Below, piece by piece: positions 1 to 8,895 of a DNA stretch of 64,000 nucleotides. Source of the stretch: Solirubrobacteraceae bacterium (GTDB taxonomy: Bacteria > Actinomycetota > Thermoleophilia > Solirubrobacterales > Solirubrobacteraceae); assembly GCA_030447275.1 (NCBI GenBank), contig JAUJPF010000010.1, forward strand, positions 1 to 64,000, in the 5' to 3' direction. The notes below the pieces were generated by a model. It was not told where the DNA came from. It saw only the letters and a list, made by a program, of their open reading frames with translations, and did no database searches. How positions within the stretch are numbered: the first letter of the stretch is position 1; the number at the start of each line of letters is the position of its first letter. The position numbers and the translations under genes are program-made.

Positions 1-205
1 GGAGCGCGGGGGGGCGGTGGCCGTGGATGAACAGGGCGTTGCGGCCGCCCGGGTGGTCCTCGGGTCGGCGGGCTTCCCCGACGCGGGGGCCGGCCGACCG
101 CGCCTCTATCCCCCGCCCCGCCTCGCGCGCGCGGCGCGCGGCGGTGCGGCCCACGTGCCGCTCGTGGCGATCGAGGACCGCCTCGCGGTCGTCGGCGGCG
201 CTCAC
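1..205 (-). CDS. Partial CDS at window edge, possibly class-III PLP aminotransferase
   Basis: Only about the first 68 codons are inside the window. A GTG start overlaps the TGA of the acyl-CoA dehydrogenase gene (GTGA), so the two are probably translated together. The frame is open to the edge. The visible residues include RHERHVGRTAARRA and FIHGHRPPA. The second recalls the GHRHP segment near the N-terminus of class-III aminotransferases, but the intervening sequence fits poorly. The PLP lysine lies outside the window, so the family call is a guess. That a gene starts here is better supported than its product. Confidence 0.35.
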   Translation of the reverse strand, partial: MSAADDREAVLDRHERHVGRTAARRAREAGRGIEARSAGPRVGEARRPEDHPGGRNALFIHGHRPPAL

Positions 206-1383
206 GCGTCGCGGACGAGCGCCAGCTCGGCGTTGCTGGCCAGGATGCGCTCGTTGGCGATCATGAGCCGGGCCGAGTACAGGTCGCGCAGGATCCGCGC
301 GACCGAGACCGGGTTGCGCTCCTGGTAGCCCGCCATCCCGCAGATCTCCAGACACAGCGTCGCGACGTCGACCGCGGTGCGCGAGCTCGTGACCTTGAGG
401 TCGTTGAGCCGCGCCAGCGCCATGATCGCCATCGGCCCGCTGGCCGGGACGGTCCGGTCGATTGCCTCGCTGATCCCGGCGCGCAGGGTGCTCAGCCCGA
501 GGCCGGCCTCCGCGAGGCGGGGGTCCGCGCCGGCGTCGCGCCGGCGCACCATGCGCCGCGCCCGCAGGAACGCCTCGAGCGCGAGGCCGTACCAGCACGA
601 TGCCCACAGCACGTGCGACCACGGCACCAGCGCCCGCGCGGCGATCTCCCCGAACGCGACCGGCAGCACCCGCTCGGCGGGGAACGTCCCGGCGATCCGG
701 TACCCGGGGCTGACCGTGCCGCGCATCCCCATGGCGTCCCACGTGCCGGTGCGCTCCAGCTCGACCTCGTCGCGCCACAAAAGCGTCGCGACCTGGTCGT
801 CCGGCGCGCTGTCCGCCGTGCGCCGCGCGGTCACGAGGTACGCCTGGGCGTGCTCGGCGTACGAGATCGTCGGCGAGCGCTTCTCGAGGAAGAGGATCCC
901 GCCCACCCCGCCCTCCCCGCCGTCGCGAGGCTCGACCGCCGCGTTGCTGCGCCGGACGTCGCCGCCGATCCCCACCTCCGAGGTCACCGAGGCCACGAGC
1001 GCGTCGTCCGCGGTGATCCGGCGGGCGAGGCCGGCCGCGGCGTCTGCGCCGGCGTCGAGGCAGACCGCGACGCAGGCGATCTGCGCCTGGTGCATCGCGA
1101 AGACCATGCTCGTCGCGCCGCAGCCGCGGGCCAGGCGCTGGGTCAGCTCGGCGATCTCGCGCAGGTCGAGCCCGGCCCCGCCGACATCGACCGGCAGCGC
1201 GGCGTGGAGCAGCCCCGCCGCGCGCAGCGCGGCGAGCGCCTCGTGGGGGAAGCGCGCGTCGCGGTCGACCTCGGCGGACGCGGGCGCGGCCACCTCCTCG
1301 GCGATCCGCGTCACCGTCCGGCGGCGCTCTTCGCCCGTCGCGTCGACGCTCTGTTCGGCGGCACCGGCCACAGCTCGACGCAC
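202..1383 (-). CDS. Acyl-CoA dehydrogenase family protein
   Basis: About 393 residues, the usual length for the flavin-dependent acyl-CoA dehydrogenase fold. These enzymes introduce a 2,3-double bond into an acyl thioester. The N-terminal helical part reads FPHEALAALRAAGLL...GGAGLDLREIAEL, followed by the central beta part around the VASVTSEVGIGGD and GMRGTVSPGY segments. The C-terminal helical bundle ends with an ICGMAGYQ...RILRDL segment typical of the family. The frame stays open far upstream because of the GC content. The GTG at 1383 was chosen because it starts just before the conserved region and leaves a short divergent spacer to the cupin gene. It could process an acyl-CoA or an acyl carrier for the nearby acyl-AMP-ligase operon, but that is inference. 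Confidence 0.8.
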   Translation of the reverse strand: MRRAVAGAAEQSVDATGEERRRTVTRIAEEVAAPASAEVDRDARFPHEALAALRAAGLLHAALPVDVGGAGLDLREIAELTQRLARGCGATSMVFAMHQAQIACVAVCLDAGADAAAGLARRITADDALVASVTSEVGIGGDVRRSNAAVEPRDGGEGGVGGILFLEKRSPTISYAEHAQAYLVTARRTADSAPDDQVATLLWRDEVELERTGTWDAMGMRGTVSPGYRIAGTFPAERVLPVAFGEIAARALVPWSHVLWASCWYGLALEAFLRARRMVRRRDAGADPRLAEAGLGLSTLRAGISEAIDRTVPASGPMAIMALARLNDLKVTSSRTAVDVATLCLEICGMAGYQERNPVSVARILRDLYSARLMIANERILASNAELALVRDA

Positions 1384-1461
1384 CTTACTCGCGCCGCCTG
1401 CTTCGAGCGATGCGCGGATGTGGTTCGATTCCCGCCGTCCGAACGAACTGGGAGGGACGAC

Positions 1462-1884
1462 GTGCGCGCGGTGCGCTTCAGCGACCTGACGTTGGAGGAG
1501 GTGTGGTCCGAGCAGAAGGCCGAGCTGCACTCGCGGTCGCTGATCGTCACCCACTGGATGGCCGGTGCGCGCAGCTCCGCGGCCGTCTACTTCGAAGTCG
1601 ATCCCGGGCGCAGCTTCGGGCGCCACCGCCACAGCGCTGAGGAGACGATCGTGGTGATGGAGGGCGAGGTGGAGATCACGGTCGGGGACGAGAGCGCGGT
1701 GATCCGCGATCGCGGCCTCGCCGTCGCCCCGGCCGGGGTGCGCCACGACGTCCGCTGCATCGGCGAGACGACGGCGCGCTGCGTGGGGTTCTGGTCCGGC
1801 TCGTCGGTGGTCACGCTCTACGACCAGGTGCTCGAGCCGCGCGGCAGCCGGCGGGCAGGGACGCCGATCCCCGACGGGATCTGA
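1462..1884 (+). CDS. Small cupin-domain protein
   Basis: 140 residues with a GTG start placed 6-7 bases after a GGAGGG ribosome-binding site. The centre carries a single cupin barrel: GRHRHSAEETIVVMEGEVEI is motif 1 (two His plus Glu as metal ligands), and a second motif follows at APAGVRHDV with another His. The metal set looks complete. Such one-domain cupins can be metal-dependent isomerases, oxygenases or ligand sensors, and nothing here picks one. It diverges from the acyl-CoA dehydrogenase gene across about 80 bp, which should hold both promoters. It is followed 15 bp later by the MOSC gene. Confidence 0.75.
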   Translation: MRAVRFSDLTLEEVWSEQKAELHSRSLIVTHWMAGARSSAAVYFEVDPGRSFGRHRHSAEETIVVMEGEVEITVGDESAVIRDRGLAVAPAGVRHDVRCIGETTARCVGFWSGSSVVTLYDQVLEPRGSRRAGTPIPDGI

Positions 1885-1899
1885 TACCAATCCTGACCG

Positions 1900-2592
1900 G
1901 TGCGCTTTCCCCGCACGACCATCGTCGACGTGCACGCGGGGCCGGTGGCGCCGTCCCTGGTGTTCGCCGGTCATCGCATCGAGTCCGGGATGTACAAGGA
2001 CCACGTCGAGGGCGCGATCGCGGTCGGCGTCGACGGCCTCGAGGGCGACGAGCACTCCGACCCGGAGCACGGAGGCCGCGACCGCGCCGTCTGCGTGTAC
2101 GCCCGCGAGCGCTACGCGCACTGGGAGGAGCGGATCGGTCGCCCGCTGCCGCCAAGCGCCTTCGGCGAGAACCTCACGACGAAGGGCGCGGTCGAGGACG
2201 ACGTGACGATCGGCGACGTGGTGGCGGTCGGCGACACGGTGCTCCAGGTCACCCAGCCGCGCACGCCGTGCTTCCGGATCGCCGCCCGGTACGGGCTCAA
2301 GGACTTCACGGCCTGGGTGTGGCAGACGGGCTACACCGGCTGGTTCTTCCGCTGCCTCGAGCCGGGGCACGTCCGCGCCGGCGACGAGATCCGCCTGCTC
2401 GAGCACCCGGGCCACGGGATCACGATCGGCCGCCTCAACGAGGTGGCCGCCGGCTTCGCGTTCCGGGGCCCGATCGACGACGCGGTGCTCGACGCCGCCG
2501 TCGCGCTGCCGGAGCTGGCCGTCGCGTGGCGCGAGGGGCTGGCGATCCGCCGCGCGCAGCGCGCGGCGCTCCTCCACCACGACCAAGGATGA
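1900..2592 (+). CDS. MOSC domain protein (YiiM-like)
   Basis: 230 residues with a GTG start just after the cupin gene. The sequence has the MOSC beta-barrel hallmarks: GLEGDEHSDPEHGGRDRAV, then FGENLTT, then the conserved cysteine in RTPCFRIA. MOSC proteins bind or transfer molybdenum cofactor sulfur. Stand-alone members of the YiiM type help detoxify N-hydroxylated compounds. The C-terminal 60 residues (GRLNEVAAGF onward) match the three-helix extension of YiiM-like proteins. Its stop overlaps the ATG of the MFS exporter (ATGA), so the cupin, MOSC and exporter genes probably form one transcript. Confidence 0.8.
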   Translation: MRFPRTTIVDVHAGPVAPSLVFAGHRIESGMYKDHVEGAIAVGVDGLEGDEHSDPEHGGRDRAVCVYARERYAHWEERIGRPLPPSAFGENLTTKGAVEDDVTIGDVVAVGDTVLQVTQPRTPCFRIAARYGLKDFTAWVWQTGYTGWFFRCLEPGHVRAGDEIRLLEHPGHGITIGRLNEVAAGFAFRGPIDDAVLDAAVALPELAVAWREGLAIRRAQRAALLHHDQG

Positions 2593-4037
2593 CGCGCATG
2601 GCCTCCTCCGTCTCGCAGCCGTCGCACGCCCAGGTCAACGCGGGCGCGCTGCTCGCGCTGATCTGCGTCGCGCAGTTCATGGTCTTCGTCGACGACGCGA
2701 TCGTGAACGTCGCGCTGCCGTCGATCCAGGGCGACCTCGGGTTCGGCGAGAACCGGCTGGCCTGGACGGTGAACGCCTACCTGCTGATGTTCGGCGGGTT
2801 CGTCCTGCTCGGCGGGCGCGCGAGCGACCTCTTCGGCCGCCGGCGCGTCTTCACGTTCGGCGTCGCGCTGTTCACGGCGGCCTCGCTCGCCTGCGGCCTC
2901 GCCCAGAGCGACACCGCGCTGATCGTGCTGCGCGGGCTGCAGGGCCTCGGCGCGGCGCTGCTCTCGCCGAGCGCGCTGGCCATCCTCATGGCGTCGTTCA
3001 GCGGCGAGCAGCGGACGCGGGCCCTCGCGACATGGGGCGCGCTGATCGGCCTGGCCAACGGCGTCGGCGTCCTGCTCAGCGGCGTGCTGACCGAGGTGCT
3101 CGACTGGCGCTGGGTCTTCCTCGTCAACGTGCCGGTCGGCCTGGCGGTCCTCGCGCTGATCCCGCGCCTGCTGCCCGCCGACGTCGCGCCCGACCGCAGG
3201 CGCCCGCTGGACGCCGTCGGCGCGGTCCTCGGCACGGGCGGGCTGCTCGTCCTCATCTACTCGATCATGGAGACGACCGACCACGCGTGGACCTCGTCGC
3301 GCACGCTCGGCGGCGTGGCGCTGGCGGTCGCGCTGCTGATCGCGTTCCTCGTGTGGGAGTCGCGCACCGACGACCCGTTGCTCCCGCTCAGGCTGCTGAC
3401 GCGGCGCTCGCTGGCCGTCGCGCTCGGGCTGCTGCTCGTCGGCGCCGGCGCGATCTTCGTCTTCTTCTACTTCGCGACGCTCTACATGCAGTTCGCCCGG
3501 GGGTGGGAGCCGCTGACCGCGGGCCTGGCCTGGCTGCCGTTCTCGGTCGCGTTCCTCGTCGTCAGCGGCGCCGTGCTCAAGGCGCTGCCCGGCAAGCCCG
3601 TGCGGCCGTTCATCGCGGCGGGCGCGATCGTGTCGGCGGCCGGGTTCCTCCTCCTCGCGCTGCTCGACCCGGGAAGCGGCGTCCTGCTGCTCTTCCTCGC
3701 GCTCGTCATCGTGGCCACCGGGATGTCGCTGATGTTCGCGCCGACCACGAGCGGGGCGAGCGTCGACGTCGAGGAGCGCGATGCGGGCATCGCGTCCGGC
3801 GTGATCACCAGCGCGCAGCAGCTCGGCGGCGGCATCGCCCTGGCGGCGGCGGCGACGCTGGCCGCCGAGCGCACCGGCGACGAGCTCGCCGGGGGCGCCG
3901 CGAACGTCGACGCGCTGGTCACCGGCTACAGCGCGGCGTTCGTCGCCGGCGCCGTCGCGTGCGTGCTGCTGGTGGCGGGCGCGATGCTGTTCGGCCGGAT
4001 CCGCGCGCCTCAGGAGGCGGCGGCCACCGGCTTCTGA
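2589..4037 (+). CDS. MFS transporter, DHA2 (EmrB/QacA) type, 14 TM
   Basis: 482 residues of strongly hydrophobic sequence consistent with 14 membrane segments. The N-terminus reads FMVFVDDAIVNVALPSIQGDL, the typical opening of DHA2 drug/proton antiporters with a membrane-embedded acid in helix 1. Motif A is seen as GGRASDLFGRRRVF between helices 2 and 3. Such proteins export hydrophobic drugs or secondary metabolites. Position beside the P450 and acyl-AMP-ligase operon makes a product-export role plausible. ATG at 2589 overlaps the upstream stop, and an alternative in-frame ATG lies at 2598. The 3' end overlaps the convergent P450 gene by 28 bp. Confidence 0.88.
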   Translation: MTRMASSVSQPSHAQVNAGALLALICVAQFMVFVDDAIVNVALPSIQGDLGFGENRLAWTVNAYLLMFGGFVLLGGRASDLFGRRRVFTFGVALFTAASLACGLAQSDTALIVLRGLQGLGAALLSPSALAILMASFSGEQRTRALATWGALIGLANGVGVLLSGVLTEVLDWRWVFLVNVPVGLAVLALIPRLLPADVAPDRRRPLDAVGAVLGTGGLLVLIYSIMETTDHAWTSSRTLGGVALAVALLIAFLVWESRTDDPLLPLRLLTRRSLAVALGLLLVGAGAIFVFFYFATLYMQFARGWEPLTAGLAWLPFSVAFLVVSGAVLKALPGKPVRPFIAAGAIVSAAGFLLLALLDPGSGVLLLFLALVIVATGMSLMFAPTTSGASVDVEERDAGIASGVITSAQQLGGGIALAAAATLAAERTGDELAGGAANVDALVTGYSAAFVAGAVACVLLVAGAMLFGRIRAPQEAAATGF

Positions 4038-5371
4038 GCGGCGGCACCGGGCCGCGCCGGCGCCGGGGCGTCGAGCGTGGCCAGCCGCACGACGGCGCCT
4101 CGGCTCGGCGTGAACGTCACCCCGTTGCGGCGCATGCGCTCGGGCGGGTCCAGCGTCGGCAGCAGGCGCCGGTGGCGCAGCACCGTGCGCAGGACGACCC
4201 GCATCTCGTAGATCGCGAACTGGAGGCCGATGCAGCGGCGCACGCCGCCGCCGAACGGGACCCAGGTGTAGGTCTCCGTCCGCTTGTCGGCGAACCGCTC
4301 GGGCCAGAACGCGGCGGGGTTGGGGTACAGGTCGGGGCGCTGGTGCATCAGCCGGATCGACACGCCGATCGTGGCGCCGGCCGGCACCTCGTAGCCGCCC
4401 ACCTCGATCGGCTGCATGACCGAGCGCATCGCGTAGCTGAGCGGCGTGCGTGCCCGCAGACCCTCCTTGACCACGCAGTCGAGGTAGTCCTCGTCGTCGC
4501 CGGAGGCCACCTCCTCCTGCAGCCGGGCGAGCACCCGCGGCGTGCGCGAGAGCCGCTCGAACGTCCACGACAGCGACAGCGCGGTCGTCTCGTGCCCGGC
4601 CAGCAGCACGGTCGCGAGCTCGTCGCGCAGCTCGTGGTCCGTCATGCCGCCGCCCGCGTCGTCGTCGTAGCGCGCCTGGAGCAGCAGCGAGAGGATGTCG
4701 GTGCGGCTCGTGTCCGCCGCCTCGCGCCGCCGCGCGATCTCGTCGTAGAGGATCTCGTCGCTGGCGGCGAGCGCCTTCTTGAAGCGCGCCCACGGGCTGC
4801 GCCCGCCGAGGTCGCGCCGCAGCGCCGGGACCATCAGCGGCAGCCCGACCGTGTTGAGCACCTCGGTGTAGAGCTCCTCGAGGCGGCCGAGGCGGCGCGC
4901 CTCCTCGACGCCGAAGACCGCGCGCAGGATCACGCGCAGGCTGATCCGCGACATCGCGGGCTTGATCGCGAACGGGCCGTCGCCCGGCCACCGCGGCAGC
5001 TCGCGCTCGACCTCCTCCTCGACCAGGCGGCCGTAGTTGCGCACGACGTCGCCGTGGAACGACGGCAGCATCAGCCGCCGCTCGCGCAGGTGCCGGTCCT
5101 CGTCGAGGATCAGGATCGAGTTGGAGCCCACGACCGGCTCGAGGATGCGGTTGCCGAGCCCGCCGTAGAGCTGGGCCGGGCTCGCGGTGAAGACCCGCTT
5201 GACGACGTCGGGGTCCGCCACGACGGTGAAGTTCTCGAACGGAGGCCACGCCTTCAGCGAGAAGACGTCGCCGTACCGGCGCCGGCACTCCTCGAGCAGC
5301 CAGGGCTCCGCGAGGATCGTCGCCAACCCCTGCGCAGCGCGAGGGAGGCGTGGACCCGGTGGGCGTGCCAT
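4010..5371 (-). CDS. Cytochrome P450
   Basis: 453 residues starting at ATG (MARPPGPRLP), the proline-rich opening common in soluble bacterial P450s. The I-helix oxygen-binding motif AGHETTA is near residue 257, the K-helix ExxR (EGLR) near 303, and the heme-binding loop PFGGGVRRCIG near 378-388 with the cysteine that ligates iron. All core catalytic elements are therefore present. P450s of this type hydroxylate lipids or secondary metabolites with electrons from ferredoxin or flavodoxin partners, none of which is encoded nearby. It diverges from the acyl-AMP-ligase gene across only about 31 bp, so the two promoters must overlap. A tailoring role for that operon is inferred from position. Confidence 0.9.
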   Translation of the reverse strand: MARPPGPRLPRAAQGLATILAEPWLLEECRRRYGDVFSLKAWPPFENFTVVADPDVVKRVFTASPAQLYGGLGNRILEPVVGSNSILILDEDRHLRERRLMLPSFHGDVVRNYGRLVEEEVERELPRWPGDGPFAIKPAMSRISLRVILRAVFGVEEARRLGRLEELYTEVLNTVGLPLMVPALRRDLGGRSPWARFKKALAASDEILYDEIARRREAADTSRTDILSLLLQARYDDDAGGGMTDHELRDELATVLLAGHETTALSLSWTFERLSRTPRVLARLQEEVASGDDEDYLDCVVKEGLRARTPLSYAMRSVMQPIEVGGYEVPAGATIGVSIRLMHQRPDLYPNPAAFWPERFADKRTETYTWVPFGGGVRRCIGLQFAIYEMRVVLRTVLRHRRLLPTLDPPERMRRNGVTFTPSRGAVVRLATLDAPAPARPGAAAQKPVAAAS

Positions 5372-5402
5372 CCAGCGCACGGTACCAGTAGAGTGCCGGA
5401 CC

Positions 5403-7124
5403 GTGCCAGACCGCTGGGGGCAGACGACGGGGCGGCTCCTCGACTTCTTCGCCGCTCCGGAGGACGAGCGGGGAATGGCGGTATCGCGGCCGGACGGGGG
5501 GTGGGAGCACCACTCCTTCGCGGAGGTCTCGCGGTCGGCGCTCGAGGTCGCGCGGACGCTCCGCGAGCGCGTCCCGCGCGAGTCGGTGGTGTCGCTGCTG
5601 CTCGGCGACCCGCGCGAGTTCGCGGCCGGCTTCTTGGGCTCGCTCGCGGCCGGCTGCACGCCGTCGCCGATCGCGACGCCGATCGCCTTCCGCGACGTCG
5701 AGCGCTACACCGTGCACGTCGCCGGCGTGCTCGAGGTCGCCGACCCGGGCGTCATCCTCGTCGACGGGCTGCTCGAGCCGATCGTCCGCGACGCCGCGGG
5801 CCGCGTCGGCCGGCGCGACCGCGTCGCACGGCTCGAGCTGACGGGGGCCGACCCCGGACCGTTCGACGCCGTGGCCCGCCCGCGCGCGCGCCACGCGCTG
5901 CTCCAGTTCACGTCCGGGTCGAGCGGCAGCCCGAAGGGCGTCCGCGTCTCCGCCGAGAGCCTCGACGCCAACATCCGGGCGATCCGGTCGTGGCTGCGGT
6001 GGACCGACGTCGACCACCTCGCGACGTGGCTGCCGCTCTACCACGACATGGGGCTGATCGGCTGCTTCCTCTCGCCGCTCGCCGGCCAGACGCCGATGTG
6101 GGTGATGGCGCCGGACGAGTTCGTCCGCGATCCGGCGCGCTGGGTCGAGTGCTTCGGCGACGACAAGCGCGCGTCGTGCACGGCGTCGCCGAACTTCGCG
6201 TACGGCTACATCGCCAGCCGCGTCCCGCGCGAGCGGCTCGAGGGGCTCGACTTCTCGGGCTGGCGCTGCGCGATCGTCGCGGCCGAGCGGATCGACCCGC
6301 GCGCGCTCGCGCGCTTCACCGACCTGCTCGCCCCGTTCGGCTTTCACCCGCGCACGTTCATGCCGGCCTACGGGCTGGCGGAGGCGACGCTCGCCGTGCC
6401 CGGCGTGCCGCCGGAGCGGGTCGCCGCCACGATCCGCATCCGCCGCGCTGCGGCCGGGCATGAGCGTCGACGTGCTCGACCGCGGCCGGCTGGGCCTCGA
6501 CCAGCCGACCGGCGGGACGTGGCTCACCGCGTGCGGGACGCCGGTCGCCGCAGCCGGCGCCCGGGTCGTCGCCGACGACGGCGCGCCCGCCGGCGACGGC
6601 GAGGTGGGCGAGATCGTCGCGGAGGGGACGAGCGTCGCCGACGGCTACGCTGCGCCGACGGCTCCGACCGCTTCCGCGCCGACGGGCTCCACACGGGCGA
6701 CGCCGGGTTCGTGCTCGACGGCGAGCTGTACGTGATCGGCCGCCTGGGGGACAGCATCAAGGTCCGCGGGCGCTCGGTGTTCGCGGAGGACCTCGAGCAG
6801 CGGCTCACCGGCGTCGGCGGCGTCCGGCCCGGCCGGTGCGTCGTCGTGCTCGGCGCGGCGGGCGAGCGCACGGTGGCCGCCGCGGTCGTCGAGGACGAGG
6901 GCGGCGAGTGGCGCGACGACGTCGTCGCGGCCGTGCGCGGCCTGACCGGGTCGGGCGTCTCGGTGGCCGTGTACCGCGCCGCGCGCGCGATCCCGCGGAC
7001 GTCGAGCGGCAAGCCGCGGCGCCGGGTGACGTTCGGCCAGCTGCTGGACGGGACGCACGACTTCGAGCTCGTGGCCGGCGACGACCTCGCCGCTCCGATA
7101 CGGACCCCCGTTGTCGCACGCTGA
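5403..7124 (+). CDS. Fatty-acyl-AMP ligase (FAAL-like), with internal compensating frameshifts
   Basis: About 573 residues as read. FAALs activate a fatty acid with ATP and pass it to an acyl carrier protein instead of CoA. Seen here: the P-loop LQFTSGSSGSPKGV, LPLYHDMGLIG, PAYGLAEATLAV, and the C-terminal GRLGDSIKVRGRSVFAEDLE hinge segment with TSSGKPRRR near the end. Between about 6440 and 6655 the main frame turns into arginine-rich nonsense, while the next frame reads sensible ligase sequence (SVDVLDRG...EIVAEGTSVADGY). This points to one extra base near 6440 and one missing base near 6655. The frame stays open throughout, so about 70 residues would be wrong if the sequence is correct. 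It heads the carrier-protein operon. Confidence 0.82.
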   Translation: MPDRWGQTTGRLLDFFAAPEDERGMAVSRPDGGWEHHSFAEVSRSALEVARTLRERVPRESVVSLLLGDPREFAAGFLGSLAAGCTPSPIATPIAFRDVERYTVHVAGVLEVADPGVILVDGLLEPIVRDAAGRVGRRDRVARLELTGADPGPFDAVARPRARHALLQFTSGSSGSPKGVRVSAESLDANIRAIRSWLRWTDVDHLATWLPLYHDMGLIGCFLSPLAGQTPMWVMAPDEFVRDPARWVECFGDDKRASCTASPNFAYGYIASRVPRERLEGLDFSGWRCAIVAAERIDPRALARFTDLLAPFGFHPRTFMPAYGLAEATLAVPGVPPERVAATIRIRRAAAGHERRRARPRPAGPRPADRRDVAHRVRDAGRRSRRPGRRRRRRARRRRRGGRDRRGGDERRRRLRCADGSDRFRADGLHTGDAGFVLDGELYVIGRLGDSIKVRGRSVFAEDLEQRLTGVGGVRPGRCVVVLGAAGERTVAAAVVEDEGGEWRDDVVAAVRGLTGSGVSVAVYRAARAIPRTSSGKPRRRVTFGQLLDGTHDFELVAGDDLAAPIRTPVVAR

Positions 7125-7939
7125 CGTCAGCTTCCCCGTGCGCCACTACCCGGGCTGCTACGGCTGCGGGACGGCGAACGCCGAGGGACTCGGGCTCGCC
7201 GTGCGCTGGACCGGCGACGAGGCCCGGCTCGAGCACCGGCCGCCGCCCTACAGCGAGGGCGGTCCCGGCATCGTCCACGGCGGCTACATCGGCGCGCTCG
7301 TGGACCGAGACGCTGGCGCTCGTGGCCGCCGAGCACGCCGGCTCGCCGGCGAGGACGCGCCGCGTCGAGCTCGACTTCCGCGCGCCGACGCCGATCGAGC
7401 GCCTGCGCCACGTGCGCGGCTGGGTCGAGAGCACCGGCAACCGCAGCAGCGTCGTGCGGTTGGTGGGGCGCCCCGACGACGCCGAGCGGCCGAGCTTCGA
7501 GGCGCGCGGCGTCTTCCTGCGCGTCCCGCGCGAGGTGTGGTTGCGCCACATGCAGGGGCAGGATCGCGGCCCGGACCGCGTCGACTGGAGCGGCGGCGAC
7601 CCCTCGACGTTCCTGCGCTGGCAGATGGACGGGGGGCTCCAGGCCCTCTACGACCCGGCGCGGCTGCGCGCCCCGCGGCGCGTCGCCGTGCACCTGCGCG
7701 ACGTCGAGCCCCCCGACTGGCTCGTCGCCGCCACGCCCGACGAGATCGTCGCGTCGCCCCAGGGCGGCGACGACTGGGACGCTCGCTACGTCGGCACGTT
7801 CTCGGGGTGGCAGCGGTTCATCCGCCGCACCGACGCCGACCAGCCGCTGGACCTGCCCGAGCCCGGCGAGCGCCTGGAGGGCGACGCGGAGGCGGCGCTC
7901 GAGCTGGCCATGACCCTCGACTTCCGGAGGTACGCGTGA
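7111..7939 (+). CDS. Hotdog-fold (PaaI-like) protein with C-terminal extension, frameshifted
   Basis: Probable TTG start overlapping the ligase gene by 14 bp. The N-terminal part reads CYGCGTANAEGLGL...GIVHGGYIGALVD, the hotdog thioesterase signature with HGG at the substrate helix. At about 7303-7308 the frame breaks: one extra base after GALVD restores ETLALVAAEHAG and the rest of the hotdog strand segment. The remaining ~120 residues (WLRHMQGQ...LDFRRYA) lie beyond the fold and match no family I recognise. Members hydrolyse or bind acyl thioesters, which suits a carrier-protein pathway. The 3' end overlaps the diiron gene (GTGA). Either a sequence error or a real mutation. Confidence 0.65.
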
Positions 7940-8895
7940 GCGCGACCGCAGACGACCTGCCGGCCGTCCGCTCGGCGGAGGCGCTCTACACGGCGTGGGA
8001 GGAGCAGCACTGGTCGGTGGGAGCGCTGCCGTTCGCCGAGGACGCGGCGGGCTGGAACGAGCTGAGCTCGTTCTGGCGCGACGAGCTGCTGGGGGCGATC
8101 CGCGAGCTGCACGCGGGCGAGGTCGCGGTCACCGAGACGCTGACGCCGCTCATCGACTTCGCCCACACGCCGGCCGACCGGAACTACCTGTGCACGCAGA
8201 TCGCCGACGAGGCGCGCCACGTCGCGTTCTTCGACGCGTACCTCGAAGCGGTCGGCGCGATCGCCGACGTGCGCGCCGCCGCGGACCTGGCCACGTACCA
8301 GGACGTCTTCGAGCCGGCGCTGCGCCGCGCGACCGGCGCCGTGCGCGAGGAGCCCGCGGACCCCGGCCGCTGGTACGCGGCGAGCGTCCACTACCACCTG
8401 GTCACCGAGGCGGTGCTCGGCGTGACCGTCCTGCGGTCGACGCGCCAGTTCGCCCGGCGCGTTCGGGTGGAACTGCCCGCGCTCGAGCAGGGGCTGACCA
8501 ACCTCGCGCGCGACGAGAGCCGGCACATCTCGTTCGGGCTCGCCAGCGCGCGGCGCGGCGTCGCCGACGGACACGGCGAGCCGATCCTCGAGGCCTACAC
8601 GGCGGCGATCAAGCTCGCGGCCCGCGTCCTCGTCGGCCCCGACCGCCGCAGCGCCGCGCCGGTCGTGCCGGCGGCGCTGCGCGCGCGGGCGGCGCAGATC
8701 GAGGGGCAGTGGGGCGTCGCCCGCGATCGGGTCGCGCGCAACCTCGGCCTGATCGGGCTCGAGGACGCGGTCGACGGCGTGGTGACGGCGTGGGACGAGG
8801 CGCGCGAGGCGGCGCTCGACGACTACGAGGCGACGTTCGGCGCGCCGCACCCGGTCCGGCAGGCGCAGGCCCTGGGGGCGGGGGCGGCACGATGA
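7936..8895 (+). CDS. R2-like / ferritin-like diiron oxidase
   Basis: 319 residues with a GTG start overlapping the previous stop and a CGGAGG site upstream. The helical sequence carries two ExxH motifs (ADEARH near residue 90, RDESRH near 190). Additional glutamates sit in the preceding helices (GEVAVTE near 62, YHLVTEAV near 153). This gives the E, ExxH, E, ExxH ligand order of the ribonucleotide-reductase-R2/AurF-like diiron fold. Such enzymes use a diiron centre and O2 to oxidise small molecules or acyl groups. Its place between acyl loading and carrier-protein genes suggests it modifies a carrier-bound intermediate. There is no large-subunit partner, so a role as ribonucleotide reductase is unlikely. 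Confidence 0.72.
   Translation: MSATADDLPAVRSAEALYTAWEEQHWSVGALPFAEDAAGWNELSSFWRDELLGAIRELHAGEVAVTETLTPLIDFAHTPADRNYLCTQIADEARHVAFFDAYLEAVGAIADVRAAADLATYQDVFEPALRRATGAVREEPADPGRWYAASVHYHLVTEAVLGVTVLRSTRQFARRVRVELPALEQGLTNLARDESRHISFGLASARRGVADGHGEPILEAYTAAIKLAARVLVGPDRRSAAPVVPAALRARAAQIEGQWGVARDRVARNLGLIGLEDAVDGVVTAWDEAREAALDDYEATFGAPHPVRQAQALGAGAAR

Noticed and set aside
2331-6527. 1398-codon open frame on the minus strand
   Set aside because: Antisense to the MFS, P450 and ligase genes. Composition is Arg/Ala/Gly-rich without domains. Only its overlap with the true P450 region matters, and that gene uses another frame.
7936-8895. Ribonucleotide reductase small subunit
   Set aside because: No large subunit or NrdI-like partner nearby, and the gene is embedded by overlaps in an acyl-carrier operon.
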